A DNA stretch of 64,000 bases. Source: Marinobacter bohaiensis (GTDB taxonomy: Bacteria > Pseudomonadota > Gammaproteobacteria > Pseudomonadales > Oleiphilaceae). Below the pieces are notes generated by a model. That model ran no database searches, had not been told where the DNA came from, and was given only the letters and a program-made list of their open reading frames with translations. Each line of letters opens with the position of its first letter. Position 1 is the stretch's first letter. Below, in pieces: positions 53,161 through 62,425 of this stretch. The stretch covers positions 1,116,001 through 1,180,000 of the forward strand of contig NZ_QGEH01000001.1 in NCBI RefSeq assembly GCF_003258515.1, written 5' to 3'. The translations under genes were made by a program, and so were the position numbers.

Positions 53161-54081
53161 ATGAAAGTATCCGTCATCGGCATGGGCAATGTCGGTTCGA
53201 GCCTGGCGTTTGTCCTGGCCATGAAACACATCGTCAAGGAACTGGTTCTGGTGGGGCGCAGCCGGGAATCGGTGTTGGGGGACGTCCTGGACCTGCGCCA
53301 CGGCCAGCTGTTCGTCAGCACACCCACCCAGGTCAACGCCGGAACCCTGGCGGACACGGCCGGTTCCGACATCATCGCCATGTGCGCGTCGGTGCCCACG
53401 CCCAAGCATATGCGTAGCCGCATGGAGCTGGCCCAGGGCAACGTGGACCTGATGCGTGAGATCATGCCGGAACTGGCGCGTCTGTCGCCGGAAAGCACGA
53501 TCGTGATGGTGTCCAACCCGGTGGACGTACTGGTCCACTATGCGCTGAAGTTTACCGGCTTCCGGCCCAACCAGGTGCTGGGCACGGGCACGCTGGTGGA
53601 TTCCTCGCGTTTCCGTCAGTTGCTGGCGGAGGAGTTGCGGATCCACACCGAGGACATTCGCGCTTATATCCTGGGCGAGCACGGCGACAGCCAGTTTCCG
53701 GCCATGAGCTGCGCCGAGGCCGGTGGTGAGCCGCTGGACCCGACGCCGGGTCGTTTCGCCTTGTTCGAGAAGGCCTCGCGAGCCGGCTTCGAAGTGCTCA
53801 AACATAAGGGCTGCACCAACTACGCCATTGCCCTGGCCGCGGCCTTCATCATCGAGAGCATCGCTCTGGACGCCAAGCACACCATGCCGGTCAGCCTGCG
53901 GGTGGACGGTTTCCAGGGGGTAACGGACGTTTGCCTGAGCCTGCCGGCGGTGATTGGTGGCAACGGGATCGAACGGGTATTGCATCCCAGGCTGAACGAG
54001 CGTGAGCAGCAGGCTTTCCTGCACAGCGCGTCGACCGTGCGCAACGTCATCGAGTCGGTGGCTGGGGAAGCGGTGACTTAG
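53161..54081 (+). CDS. Malate/lactate dehydrogenase-family NAD oxidoreductase
   Basis: A 306-residue 2-hydroxyacid dehydrogenase. The Rossmann motif is VIGMGNVGSS (residues 4-13); MVSNPVDVLVHYA and ILGEHGDSQFPAMS, with the catalytic His, are those of the LDH/MDH superfamily. The substrate loop reads SVPTPKHMRSR, which fits neither classical L-lactate nor L-malate dehydrogenase, so the acid it uses is open. It is divergent from the ring-cleavage operon and not in an operon itself. ATG at 53161 is chosen because the Rossmann strand begins there. Confidence 0.83.
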   Translation: MKVSVIGMGNVGSSLAFVLAMKHIVKELVLVGRSRESVLGDVLDLRHGQLFVSTPTQVNAGTLADTAGSDIIAMCASVPTPKHMRSRMELAQGNVDLMREIMPELARLSPESTIVMVSNPVDVLVHYALKFTGFRPNQVLGTGTLVDSSRFRQLLAEELRIHTEDIRAYILGEHGDSQFPAMSCAEAGGEPLDPTPGRFALFEKASRAGFEVLKHKGCTNYAIALAAAFIIESIALDAKHTMPVSLRVDGFQGVTDVCLSLPAVIGGNGIERVLHPRLNEREQQAFLHSASTVRNVIESVAGEAVT

Positions 54082-54128
54082 TGTTTCCTGATACCTGCGT
54101 CCCATAACACCCGCGCCCCTTAACACGG

Positions 54129-54150
54129 GGGCCCCTCAACATCGGGGCCC
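54129..54150. terminator. Hairpin between convergent dehydrogenase and lrp genes
   Basis: GGGCCCC (54129-54135) pairs with GGGGCCC (54144-54150) around TCAACATC. It sits between two convergent stops. There is no T-run, so its activity as a terminator is uncertain. Confidence 0.4.
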
Positions 54151-54160
54151 GGCATTAAGC

Positions 54161-54613
54161 TTAGCCGGCCATATCCTTCACGTTCTCCATCACCACGAAA
54201 GTGCTGGTCTGGAGGACGTGGGGCAGGGCGGAGATCTGCTCGCCCAGGACCTGGCGGTACTCGGCCATGTTGCGGGTGCGGACCTTCAGTAAATAATCGA
54301 AGTTACCGGCAATCATGTGGCACTGCTCCACCGCCGAGATCTGGTTGATGGCGTCGTTGAAGGCGGCCAGGGCCTTGCTGCTGGTGTCGTTCAGGGTGAC
54401 CTGGGCGAAGGCAATGTGACTCAGCCCCAGCTTGGTCTGGTTGATCAGTGCGGTGTAGCCGGTGATGTAGCCCTGCTCTTCCAGCCGGCGCATGCGGACC
54501 TGGCAAGGGGTTTTGGAGAGGCCGACCCGGGAGGCCAGCTCCGTAACGGTGACGCGCGCGTTCTTTTGCAGTTCGCGCATAATGGAGCGATCGATTCGGT
54601 CCAGTTCGACCAT
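54161..54613 (-). CDS. Lrp/AsnC-family transcriptional regulator (PutR-like)
   Basis: A 150-residue regulator: N-terminal helix-turn-helix (LDRIDRSIMRELQKNARVTVTELASRVGLSKTPCQVRMRRLE) and a C-terminal amino-acid-binding domain (CHMIAGNFDYLLKVRTRNMAEY, VVMENVKD). It is divergent from glutamate dehydrogenase and putA. Lrp-type PutR/BkdR proteins activate proline or amino-acid catabolic genes, and the PutA here lacks a DNA-binding domain, so this protein is the likely proline-responsive regulator. Confidence 0.87.
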   Translation of the reverse strand: MVELDRIDRSIMRELQKNARVTVTELASRVGLSKTPCQVRMRRLEEQGYITGYTALINQTKLGLSHIAFAQVTLNDTSSKALAAFNDAINQISAVEQCHMIAGNFDYLLKVRTRNMAEYRQVLGEQISALPHVLQTSTFVVMENVKDMAG

Positions 54614-54772
54614 GGTTCGAATTCCCGGGAAGATTAATGGCTAATTGAGTCGTCAAATATAATCAGGTTGCCTTCGTTTTGAAACCGTATGGTCAAAGTG
54701 TCTTTCGAGGATTGGTTATACTGCGTGTACGATCCCATTTGCTGTGCCGTCGGCTTTATCCGGAGACGATTA

Positions 54773-57700
54773 ATGACCGAATCCCACCCCTCGGACTCCA
54801 ACGCCCTTCTGGAACAACTCGCGGACGCCATCCAGGCGGATGATCCCGACCAGACCCACCTGAGGGAAATCGTCAACCGGGTCATGGCCCAGTCGCAATC
54901 CTGGGAGAGCCACCTGCGCACCCAATTGATCGAGGCCTTCGGCGATGACCTGGGCGATCGGTATGCGCGCTCGTTCCGGAGCGCCTTCCCCAGCGGTTAC
55001 CGTACCCGGTTTTCCGTGGCGGAAGCGGTCAGCGACCTGCGCCAGTTGCTGTCCATCGCTGTCAGCAGCGATGTGCCCATGCGTTTTTATCCAGTGGACG
55101 AACGCGACGGCCAGGTGCTGCGTTTCAAGCTCTACAGCCAGGGTAAGCCGGTTATCCTCTCGGACGTGATTCCCATGCTGGAAAACCTGGGCATGCGGGT
55201 TCTCGACGAGCACCCTTACCGCATCCAGCGCCAGGACGGGGAGACCTTCGGGGTCAGTGATTTCACCGTGGAGGTCCATTCCACCGGCAATCAGGCGGTG
55301 GCGGACAGCGTCATGTCGTTGCTGCAGGAGGCTTTCCGGGAAATCTGGAACGGCTTTGCCGAGAACGATGAACTGAACCGGCTGATCATGGTGTCCGGCC
55401 TGGGCTGGCGGGAGGTAAGCCTGCTGCGGGCCTATTCCCGCTACATCAAGCAACTGCGTTTCGGTTTTAGCCAGCCGTTCATTGCGGAGACCCTGGCCCG
55501 CCACGTAGAGATTACCCGGCGGCTGGTGGCCCTGTTCCAGGTGCGTTTTGATCCGGCGTTTGAACCGAATGGCACCCGGGCGGACGAGAGCGCCGCCGTT
55601 GAAGAGGCCATCCTGGCGGATCTGGAAGCGGTGGAGAGCCTGGATGATGACCGCATCCTGCGGCGCTTCTACCTGCTGATCAAGGCCACCTTGCGCACCA
55701 ACTTTTTCCAGCGCTTCGAGGGGCAGTTCAAGAGCTACCTGTCCCTCAAGTTCGACCCCCAGTCGATCCCCGATATCCCCAAACCGAGACCCCGCTTCGA
55801 GGTGTTCGTCTATTCGCCCCGCGTTGAAGGGGTACACCTGCGGGCGGGACCGGTGGCTCGGGGCGGGCTGCGCTGGTCGGACCGGGCGGAGGACTACCGC
55901 ACCGAGATCCTGGGTCTGGTGAAAGCCCAGCAGGTGAAGAACTCGGTGATCGTGCCGGTGGGCGCCAAGGGCGGCTTTATCGTCAAGCAGCCGCCCCGCG
56001 ACGGTTCGCGTCAGGCGCTGCAGGAGGAGGGCGTGGCCTGCTATCGAATCTTTATTCGCGGCCTGCTGGATCTGACCGACAACCTGGAAGCCGGTCAGGT
56101 GGTGCCGCCGGCGGACGTCGTGCGTCACGATGACGACGATCCCTACCTGGTGGTGGCCGCCGACAAGGGCACGGCCACCTTCTCCGACATCGCCAATCGC
56201 CTGGCCGAGGAGTATGGCTTCTGGCTGGGGGATGCTTTTGCCTCCGGCGGCAGCGAAGGTTATGACCATAAGAAGATGGGTATCACCGCCCGCGGCGCCT
56301 GGGAATCGGTCAAGCGCCACTTCCTGGAAAAAGGCGTCGACACCCAGTCCGACGAGTTCACGGTGGTTGGCGTCGGCGACATGGGCGGCGACGTATTCGG
56401 CAACGGCATGTTGTTGTCGGACCGGATCCGGCTGGTGGGCGCGTTCAATCACCTGCACATCTTCATCGACCCCAAGCCCGACGCCGCAGCGGCGTTCCGC
56501 GAACGCCAGCGCCTGTTCGAGCAGCCCGGGTCCAGCTGGGCCGACTACGACCGCGAACTGATCAGCAAGGGCGGCGGCGTGTTTTCCCGTTCCCAGAAGT
56601 CGATTCCCATCAACGCCGCCATGCGCAAGGCCCTGGGCACCGACGCCAGGCGGTTGACGCCCAACGAGCTGATCAGCGCGCTGCTGCAGGCGCCGGTGGA
56701 CATGATCTGGAACGGCGGCATTGGCACCTACGCCAAATCCCCGGCTGAGTCCCACGAGAGTGTCGGGGACAAGGCCAACGATCCGGTCCGTGTCGACAGT
56801 AACCAGTTGCGCTGCCGGGTGCTGGGAGAGGGCGGCAACCTGGGGTTCACCCAGCTGGCGCGGATCGGCTTCGCCCGCCGCGGCGGGGCGGCCAACACCG
56901 ACTTCATCGACAATGCCGGCGGCGTGGACTGCTCGGACCACGAGGTCAACATCAAGATCCTGCTCAGCAAGGAGGTGCAGGAAGGTCGGTTATCGCTGGA
57001 GCAGCGCAATCGCCTGTTGCGGGAGATGACCGGCGAAGTGTCTGAATTGGTGCTCCAGAACAACTACCGCCAGGCCCTGGCGCTGAGTCTGGCCGAGTCC
57101 ACGGCTGCTGCCAGTCTCGACGAGCATGAGCGCTTCATGCGTCGCCTGGAAGCGGAAGGCCGGCTGGACCGCGCGCTGGAATTCCTGCCCGGCGACGAGG
57201 CCTTGCAGGAGCGCAAGGAATCCCTGTCGGGCCTGACCCGACCGGAGCTGTCGGTGCTGGTGTCCTACGCCAAGATCGAGCTCAAGCAGTTGCTGCTGGC
57301 GTCGCCCCTGGTCCACGACGAGCGCTTCCGCGACGCGCTCTACTCGGCGTTTCCGGCGTCGCTGTTGCGGGCCTTCCCGGGCGCGGTGGAACAGCACCCG
57401 CTGCGGGCCGAGATCACCGCCACACAATTGGCCAATGACATGGTCAATCGCATGGGCATCACCTGGCTGGACAAGATCCGCCATGCTTCGCGCTCCGGTG
57501 CGGATGAGATCGCCGCGGCCTACCGCATCGCGGTGGATATCTACGATGTCGACGCACAATGGCGTGAGATCGAAGCGCTGGACGGTCAGATCGCTGCCGG
57601 CGTCCAGCTCGATCTGTTGCGCGATCTGACCCGGCTGGTGACACGCACCACCAACTGGTTGCTTCGCACACGGCCGCAGGATCTCGATGCAGTGGCCTGC

Positions 57701-58297
57701 CGCGAGCGTTACCAGCCACATCTGGTGCGGGTCATGAGCGCCACCGACAGCCTGCGCGGCGTGATTCCTGAAAGCCGCTGGAATGAGCGCTATGATTATT
57801 ATGTGAGCAATTCGGTGCCGGAACGTCTGGCGGCCTGCTGCGCGTCCACAGAGAGCCGCTACTGGTTGATGGATATCATCGAGGTGGCGCTGCAGTTCGA
57901 CGAGTCGCTGGAAGCGGTGGCCTGGGTGTACTTCTCGCTGGGCGAAAGCCTCAACCTGACCTGGCTCGACAGGCAGATGCGCCAGTTCCGGGCGCGGGGG
58001 CATTGGGAGGTGCTGGCCACCAGTCATTACCGCGACGATCTGGACTATCAGCTGCGTCACCTGACCTCCAGTGTGTTCCGTGTGGGGAACGGGAGCGAAC
58101 AGGATGCGTCCGTGGGCGAAGTGCCGTCGAAAATGGCGCCCGAAACCTTGCTGGCGCAGTGGCGCGACGGCAAGCAGACGCAACTGGGCCGTTGGAAGCA
58201 GATGCTGGGAGACATGCAGACGGCGAAAAACATTGATTGTGCAGTGTTTTCTGTCGCTCACGGTGTCCTGAGGGAGCTGGCGGCAGAGGCGGGATGA
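54773..58297 (+). CDS. gdhB: NAD-specific glutamate dehydrogenase, short large-type form
   Basis: A 1174-residue enzyme that oxidises glutamate to 2-oxoglutarate and ammonia. The catalytic core is of the bacterial 180-kDa class: GPVARGGLRWSDRAEDYRTEILGLVKAQQVKNSVIVPVGAKGGFIVKQ, then DKGTATFSDIAN and VGVGDMGGDVFGNGMLLS, with SVIDNAGGVDCSDHEVN-type text further on (residues about 720-730). Members of that class run to about 1600 residues; this one lacks roughly 400 N-terminal residues that hold regulatory ACT-like domains. ATG at 54773 follows GGAG by seven bases and no upstream frame continues far. It precedes putA, giving a complete proline-to-2-oxoglutarate route. Confidence 0.88.
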   Translation: MTESHPSDSNALLEQLADAIQADDPDQTHLREIVNRVMAQSQSWESHLRTQLIEAFGDDLGDRYARSFRSAFPSGYRTRFSVAEAVSDLRQLLSIAVSSDVPMRFYPVDERDGQVLRFKLYSQGKPVILSDVIPMLENLGMRVLDEHPYRIQRQDGETFGVSDFTVEVHSTGNQAVADSVMSLLQEAFREIWNGFAENDELNRLIMVSGLGWREVSLLRAYSRYIKQLRFGFSQPFIAETLARHVEITRRLVALFQVRFDPAFEPNGTRADESAAVEEAILADLEAVESLDDDRILRRFYLLIKATLRTNFFQRFEGQFKSYLSLKFDPQSIPDIPKPRPRFEVFVYSPRVEGVHLRAGPVARGGLRWSDRAEDYRTEILGLVKAQQVKNSVIVPVGAKGGFIVKQPPRDGSRQALQEEGVACYRIFIRGLLDLTDNLEAGQVVPPADVVRHDDDDPYLVVAADKGTATFSDIANRLAEEYGFWLGDAFASGGSEGYDHKKMGITARGAWESVKRHFLEKGVDTQSDEFTVVGVGDMGGDVFGNGMLLSDRIRLVGAFNHLHIFIDPKPDAAAAFRERQRLFEQPGSSWADYDRELISKGGGVFSRSQKSIPINAAMRKALGTDARRLTPNELISALLQAPVDMIWNGGIGTYAKSPAESHESVGDKANDPVRVDSNQLRCRVLGEGGNLGFTQLARIGFARRGGAANTDFIDNAGGVDCSDHEVNIKILLSKEVQEGRLSLEQRNRLLREMTGEVSELVLQNNYRQALALSLAESTAAASLDEHERFMRRLEAEGRLDRALEFLPGDEALQERKESLSGLTRPELSVLVSYAKIELKQLLLASPLVHDERFRDALYSAFPASLLRAFPGAVEQHPLRAEITATQLANDMVNRMGITWLDKIRHASRSGADEIAAAYRIAVDIYDVDAQWREIEALDGQIAAGVQLDLLRDLTRLVTRTTNWLLRTRPQDLDAVACRERYQPHLVRVMSATDSLRGVIPESRWNERYDYYVSNSVPERLAACCASTESRYWLMDIIEVALQFDESLEAVAWVYFSLGESLNLTWLDRQMRQFRARGHWEVLATSHYRDDLDYQLRHLTSSVFRVGNGSEQDASVGEVPSKMAPETLLAQWRDGKQTQLGRWKQMLGDMQTAKNIDCAVFSVAHGVLRELAAEAG

Positions 58298-58491
58298 CTG
58301 CGAAATCGGGTTTCCCGTCGAACGGGTAAAGGTCATATTGCCTATATTTAACCCTTCGGAAAGGAAGGGCTCGGTTTTTGTTTGGCCAAAAAAGGTCTGA
58401 TTGGTTGCTTTGGCCGGGGTAATAGGAAAATGGTCTTTGTCTGTCTCGGTAAAATGCGACCAGAGAGACAAACAACGACGAGGTGACAACT

Positions 58492-61400
58492 ATGAAACCG
58501 CAGCAGTCAGTGACTCCTGAACTAATCGACTCCCGCCAGGCCGTCCGCGATTACTATCTGGCCGACGAATACAAGGTGATTCACGAGCTGATTGCTGACG
58601 CCCAGTTGTCCAAGGCTGAGCGTGAAGCGATTTCAGCGCGTGCGGCAGACCTGGTGCGCAGCGTCCGCAGTAACGCCAAGCCGACCATCATGGAGAAGTT
58701 CCTGTCGGAATACGGCCTGACCACCAAGGAGGGCGTGGCCCTCATGTGCCTGGCTGAGGCCCTGCTGCGCGTGCCGGACAACACCACGATCCACGCGCTG
58801 ATCGAAGACAAGATCACCTCCGGAAACTGGGGCGCCCACGTGGGCAAAGCCACCTCTTCCCTGATCAACTCCACCACGCTGGCCCTGCTGATGACCAGCA
58901 ACCTGCTCAAGGACTCCGAGCGCCAGAGCGTGGGCGAGACCCTGCGCAAGCTGATCAAGCGTATGGGCGAGCCGGTGGTGCGGACCGTGGCCGGTCAGGC
59001 CATGAAGGAAATGGGGCGCCAGTTTGTCCTGGGCCGTGACATCGAGGAAGCCCAGGAGCGCGGCAAGAGCAACATGAGTCGCGGTTATACCTACTCCTAC
59101 GACATGCTGGGCGAAGCCGCCCGGACCGATGCCGACGCGCTGCGCTACTACAAGGCCTACGCTGACGCCATCGACAGCATCAGCAAGAACTGCGCGGGCG
59201 ACGTGCGCACCAACCCGGGCATCTCCGTCAAACTGTCCGCCCTGCTGGCCCGCTACGAGTACGGCCACAAAGAGCGCGTGATGGAAGAGCTGGTGCCCCG
59301 TGCGCTGGATCTGGCGAAGAAAGCCGCCAAAGCCAATATGGGCTTTAACATCGACGCGGAAGAGGCGGATCGCCTGGACCTGTCCCTGGACGTGATCGAA
59401 GCGATCCTGGCAGATCCCGAACTGGCCCATTGGGACGGTTTCGGCGTGGTCGTGCAGGCTTTCGGCAAGCGTGCGTCCCACGTCCTGAACTGGCTCTACG
59501 CCCTGTCCAACAAGCTGGATCGCCGCATCATGGTGCGTCTGGTGAAGGGTGCCTACTGGGACGCCGAGATCAAGCGCGCCCAGGTGATGGGCCTGAGCGA
59601 TTTCCCGGTGTTCACCCGCAAGGCCTGCAGTGACGTGTCCTACCTGGCCTGCGCCAAGCAACTGCTGGGCATGACCGACCGCATCTATCCGCAGTTTGCC
59701 ACCCACAACGCCCACTCGGTGTCGGCGGTGCTGGAACTGGCCAAGAACGTCGACCGCAACCTGTTTGAATTCCAGCGTCTGCACGGCATGGGCGAGTCCC
59801 TGCACGATCAGGTGATCCGCGACAGCGGCGTGCCCTGCCGCATCTACGCGCCGGTCGGCAAGCACAGCGACCTGCTGGCGTACCTGGTGCGCCGTCTGCT
59901 GGAGAACGGCGCCAACAGCTCGTTCGTGAACCAGATCGTCGACACCAGCATCACCCCGGAAGAGATTGCCAAGGATCCCATCGACGCGGTGCTGGCCCTG
60001 GGCGACGGCATTTCCAGCAAGGCCATTGTGCGTCCGGCCGACCTGTTCGGCGCCAACCGCCGCAACTCCAAGGGCTGGGACCTGACCGATCCGGTCACCA
60101 TCGCGCAGATCGACGAGGGCCGCGGCGCTTACCGCACCCATCGCTGGAAGGGCGGTCCGGTCATGGCGGTGGACGCCGTGGGTGCGGAAGTCCAGGTGGT
60201 GCGTAATCCGGCCGATCCGGACGACGTGGTGGGTGAAGTCACCCAGGCCTCCGACGCCGATATCGACGCCGCCATCACGGCCGGCGAAGAGGGCTTCCGG
60301 ACCTGGTCCGCGATGCCCGCCGAAGAGCGCGCCGAGTGCCTGCGCAAGATCGGCAAGCTGTACGAGGACAACGTCGACGAGCTGTTCGCACTGACCTGCC
60401 GCGAGGCCGGCAAGTCCTTGTTCGACGCCGTCGCCGAAATCCGCGAAGCGGTGGATTTCTGTGAGTTCTACGCCAACGAAGGCATTCGCTACAAAGACAG
60501 TGGCGACGCCCGCGGTGTGATGTGCTGTATTTCGCCGTGGAACTTCCCGCTGGCGATCTTCACCGGCCAGATCGCGGCCAACCTGGCGGCCGGCAACGCC
60601 GTCATCGCCAAGCCGGCGGAGCAGACCGCACTGCTGGCGGCCCGGGCCGTTGAACTGATGCACGAGGCCGGCGTCCCCAAAGGCGCCGTGCAGCTGGTGC
60701 CGGGCACCGGCGCTACCGTCGGTGCCGCGCTGACGTCCGATCCGCGTATGGCGGGCGTCTGCTTCACCGGCTCCACCGCAACGGCCCAGCGCATCAACAA
60801 GGTCATGACCGAGAAGATGGCGCCGGACGCCCCGCTGGTAGCGGAAACCGGTGGCCTGAACGCCATGATCGTGGATTCCACCGCGCTGCCGGAGCAGGTG
60901 GTGCGCGACGTCCTGGCCTCGTCCTTCCAGAGTGCCGGCCAGCGCTGCTCCGCGCTGCGCATGCTGTACGTGCAGAAAGACATCGCTGACCACCTGCTGG
61001 AAATGCTGTTCGGCGCCATGGAGGAGCTGGGCATCGGCAACCCGTGGGACCTGTCCACGGACGTGGGCCCGGTCATCGACCAGACCGCCAAGGACCGCAT
61101 CGTCAGCCACTGTGAGAAATATGAGAAGCGCGGCAAGGTGCTGAAGAAGCTGTCGGTACCGGAGAAAGGTCTGTTCGTGTCGCCAACCGTTATCCAGGTC
61201 AGCGGCATCGAGGAGCTGGAAGAGGAAATCTTCGGGCCGGTCCTGCACGTGGCAACCTTTGAGGCGGCGGATATCGACAAAGTGATCGACGCGGTCAACG
61301 ACAAGGGCTACGGCCTGACCTTCGGCATCCACAGCCGGGTGGACCGTCGCGTCGAGCGGATCTCCAGCCGCATCAAGGTGGGCAACACCTATGTCAACAG

Positions 61401-62121
61401 GAACCAGATCGGCGCCATCGTCGGCTCCCAGCCGTTCGGCGGTGAGGGCCTGTCCGGTACCGGTCCCAAGGCGGGTGGTCCGCACTACGTGCGTCGTTTC
61501 ATGAAGGGCGAGAGCATCGAGGTGCCGGCCCAGTCCGCCGGCAAGCAGATCGGTGCCGAGCGCCTGCAGAAGCTGATCGACAAGGCGCAGGGGCTGCAGC
61601 CGCAGGCTCCGGAAAGCCGTATCCAGGCCATGCGCCCGATCTTCGGCGAGGTGCCCGAGGCCCTGGACGCGCATCCGGAAGACATGCCGGGACCCACTGG
61701 CGAGCTCAACCGTCTGTCCAACCACGCCCGCGGCCTGGTGGTGTGCCTGGGGCCGGACGGCGAGTCTGCGCTCAAGCAGGCGGCCAGCGCCCTGTCCCAG
61801 GGTAACCGGGTGGTGGTCGTGGCGCCGAACGTCGAGAAGACTGTCAGCCAGGCGGCCAAGGCCGGCCTGCCGATCGTTGGCGTTGACGGTGTGCTGGACC
61901 CGGTTGCCTTGACCCAGGCTCACGGCTTTGAAGCGGTGACCAGCGTTGCCGAGCGCTCGCTGCTGCGCGAGTACCGGGATGCCTTGGCCAAGCGCGACGG
62001 CGCGCTGATCCAGTTGATCACCGAGCCAACCCTGACCCAGCGCTTCGTGGTAGAGCGGCACCTGTGTGTCGACACCACGGCAGCCGGTGGTAACGCGAGC
62101 TTGATCGCCGCGTCCGAATAA
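58492..62121 (+). CDS. putA: Bifunctional proline dehydrogenase / glutamate-semialdehyde dehydrogenase PutA
   Basis: A 1209-residue enzyme that oxidises proline to glutamate in two steps. The FAD-dependent proline dehydrogenase barrel (about residues 190-480) includes KLVKGAYWDAEIKRAQ-like RLVKGAYWD and YLVRRLLENGANSSFVNQ; the aldehyde dehydrogenase domain (about 560-1010) has its Glu in VAETGGLNAMI and Cys in SAGQRCSALRML; a C-terminal ALDH-like domain follows. The N terminus starts directly with the alpha domain and lacks the ribbon-helix-helix DNA-binding domain of E. coli PutA, so it is a type B enzyme, not an autorepressor. ATG at 58492 has GAGGTG six bases before it. Confidence 0.94.
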   Translation: MKPQQSVTPELIDSRQAVRDYYLADEYKVIHELIADAQLSKAEREAISARAADLVRSVRSNAKPTIMEKFLSEYGLTTKEGVALMCLAEALLRVPDNTTIHALIEDKITSGNWGAHVGKATSSLINSTTLALLMTSNLLKDSERQSVGETLRKLIKRMGEPVVRTVAGQAMKEMGRQFVLGRDIEEAQERGKSNMSRGYTYSYDMLGEAARTDADALRYYKAYADAIDSISKNCAGDVRTNPGISVKLSALLARYEYGHKERVMEELVPRALDLAKKAAKANMGFNIDAEEADRLDLSLDVIEAILADPELAHWDGFGVVVQAFGKRASHVLNWLYALSNKLDRRIMVRLVKGAYWDAEIKRAQVMGLSDFPVFTRKACSDVSYLACAKQLLGMTDRIYPQFATHNAHSVSAVLELAKNVDRNLFEFQRLHGMGESLHDQVIRDSGVPCRIYAPVGKHSDLLAYLVRRLLENGANSSFVNQIVDTSITPEEIAKDPIDAVLALGDGISSKAIVRPADLFGANRRNSKGWDLTDPVTIAQIDEGRGAYRTHRWKGGPVMAVDAVGAEVQVVRNPADPDDVVGEVTQASDADIDAAITAGEEGFRTWSAMPAEERAECLRKIGKLYEDNVDELFALTCREAGKSLFDAVAEIREAVDFCEFYANEGIRYKDSGDARGVMCCISPWNFPLAIFTGQIAANLAAGNAVIAKPAEQTALLAARAVELMHEAGVPKGAVQLVPGTGATVGAALTSDPRMAGVCFTGSTATAQRINKVMTEKMAPDAPLVAETGGLNAMIVDSTALPEQVVRDVLASSFQSAGQRCSALRMLYVQKDIADHLLEMLFGAMEELGIGNPWDLSTDVGPVIDQTAKDRIVSHCEKYEKRGKVLKKLSVPEKGLFVSPTVIQVSGIEELEEEIFGPVLHVATFEAADIDKVIDAVNDKGYGLTFGIHSRVDRRVERISSRIKVGNTYVNRNQIGAIVGSQPFGGEGLSGTGPKAGGPHYVRRFMKGESIEVPAQSAGKQIGAERLQKLIDKAQGLQPQAPESRIQAMRPIFGEVPEALDAHPEDMPGPTGELNRLSNHARGLVVCLGPDGESALKQAASALSQGNRVVVVAPNVEKTVSQAAKAGLPIVGVDGVLDPVALTQAHGFEAVTSVAERSLLREYRDALAKRDGALIQLITEPTLTQRFVVERHLCVDTTAAGGNASLIAASE

Positions 62122-62147
62122 GCCCTCAACGAGGCTTCGGTTCCGAC

Positions 62148-62182
62148 AACGCCCGGATGGTTCCGCCATCCGGGCGTTTTTC
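62148..62182 (+). terminator. Rho-independent terminator of putA
   Basis: AACGCCCGGATG (62148-62159), loop GTTCCGC, CATCCGGGCGTT (62167-62178), followed by further T bases. A perfect 12-base stem with a T-rich tail, 27 bases after the putA stop. Confidence 0.93.
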
Positions 62183-62425
62183 GTTGGGGCGCTGGGGTTC
62201 CCGCAGGATGCTTCCCAAAAATGAATACGGTTTTGCAACCAATCAATTAGGGGCCTAGCAAACGGGCTGCTAGGTTGGTGTCGGTTCCGTCGCGTTCCTT
62301 CCTTCTGCGTGGCGGGGCCAGGGAGCCTGATCAGAGGTTCCTGAACTCAGGTCTATCAAAAACAACGACAACACAGGGATCGTGGCGTCCGTTTTCTCAA
62401 AACCATAACAACATTGGGAGAAGCC
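62183..62425 (+). other. Leader region of the metallo-hydrolase gene
   Basis: About 240 bases between the putA terminator and the next gene. It must contain the promoter of that gene, but I could not pick out a confident -35/-10 pair. TTGGGAGAAG just before the ATG is the ribosome-binding site. Confidence 0.4.

Noticed and set aside
54770-56941. A 723-codon open frame antisense to glutamate dehydrogenase
   Set aside because: Same reason: compositional shadow of a long GC-rich gene.
58633-62238. A 1201-codon open frame antisense to putA
   Set aside because: It is a shadow of a high-GC coding gene; it has no family character, while the plus strand encodes an unmistakable PutA.
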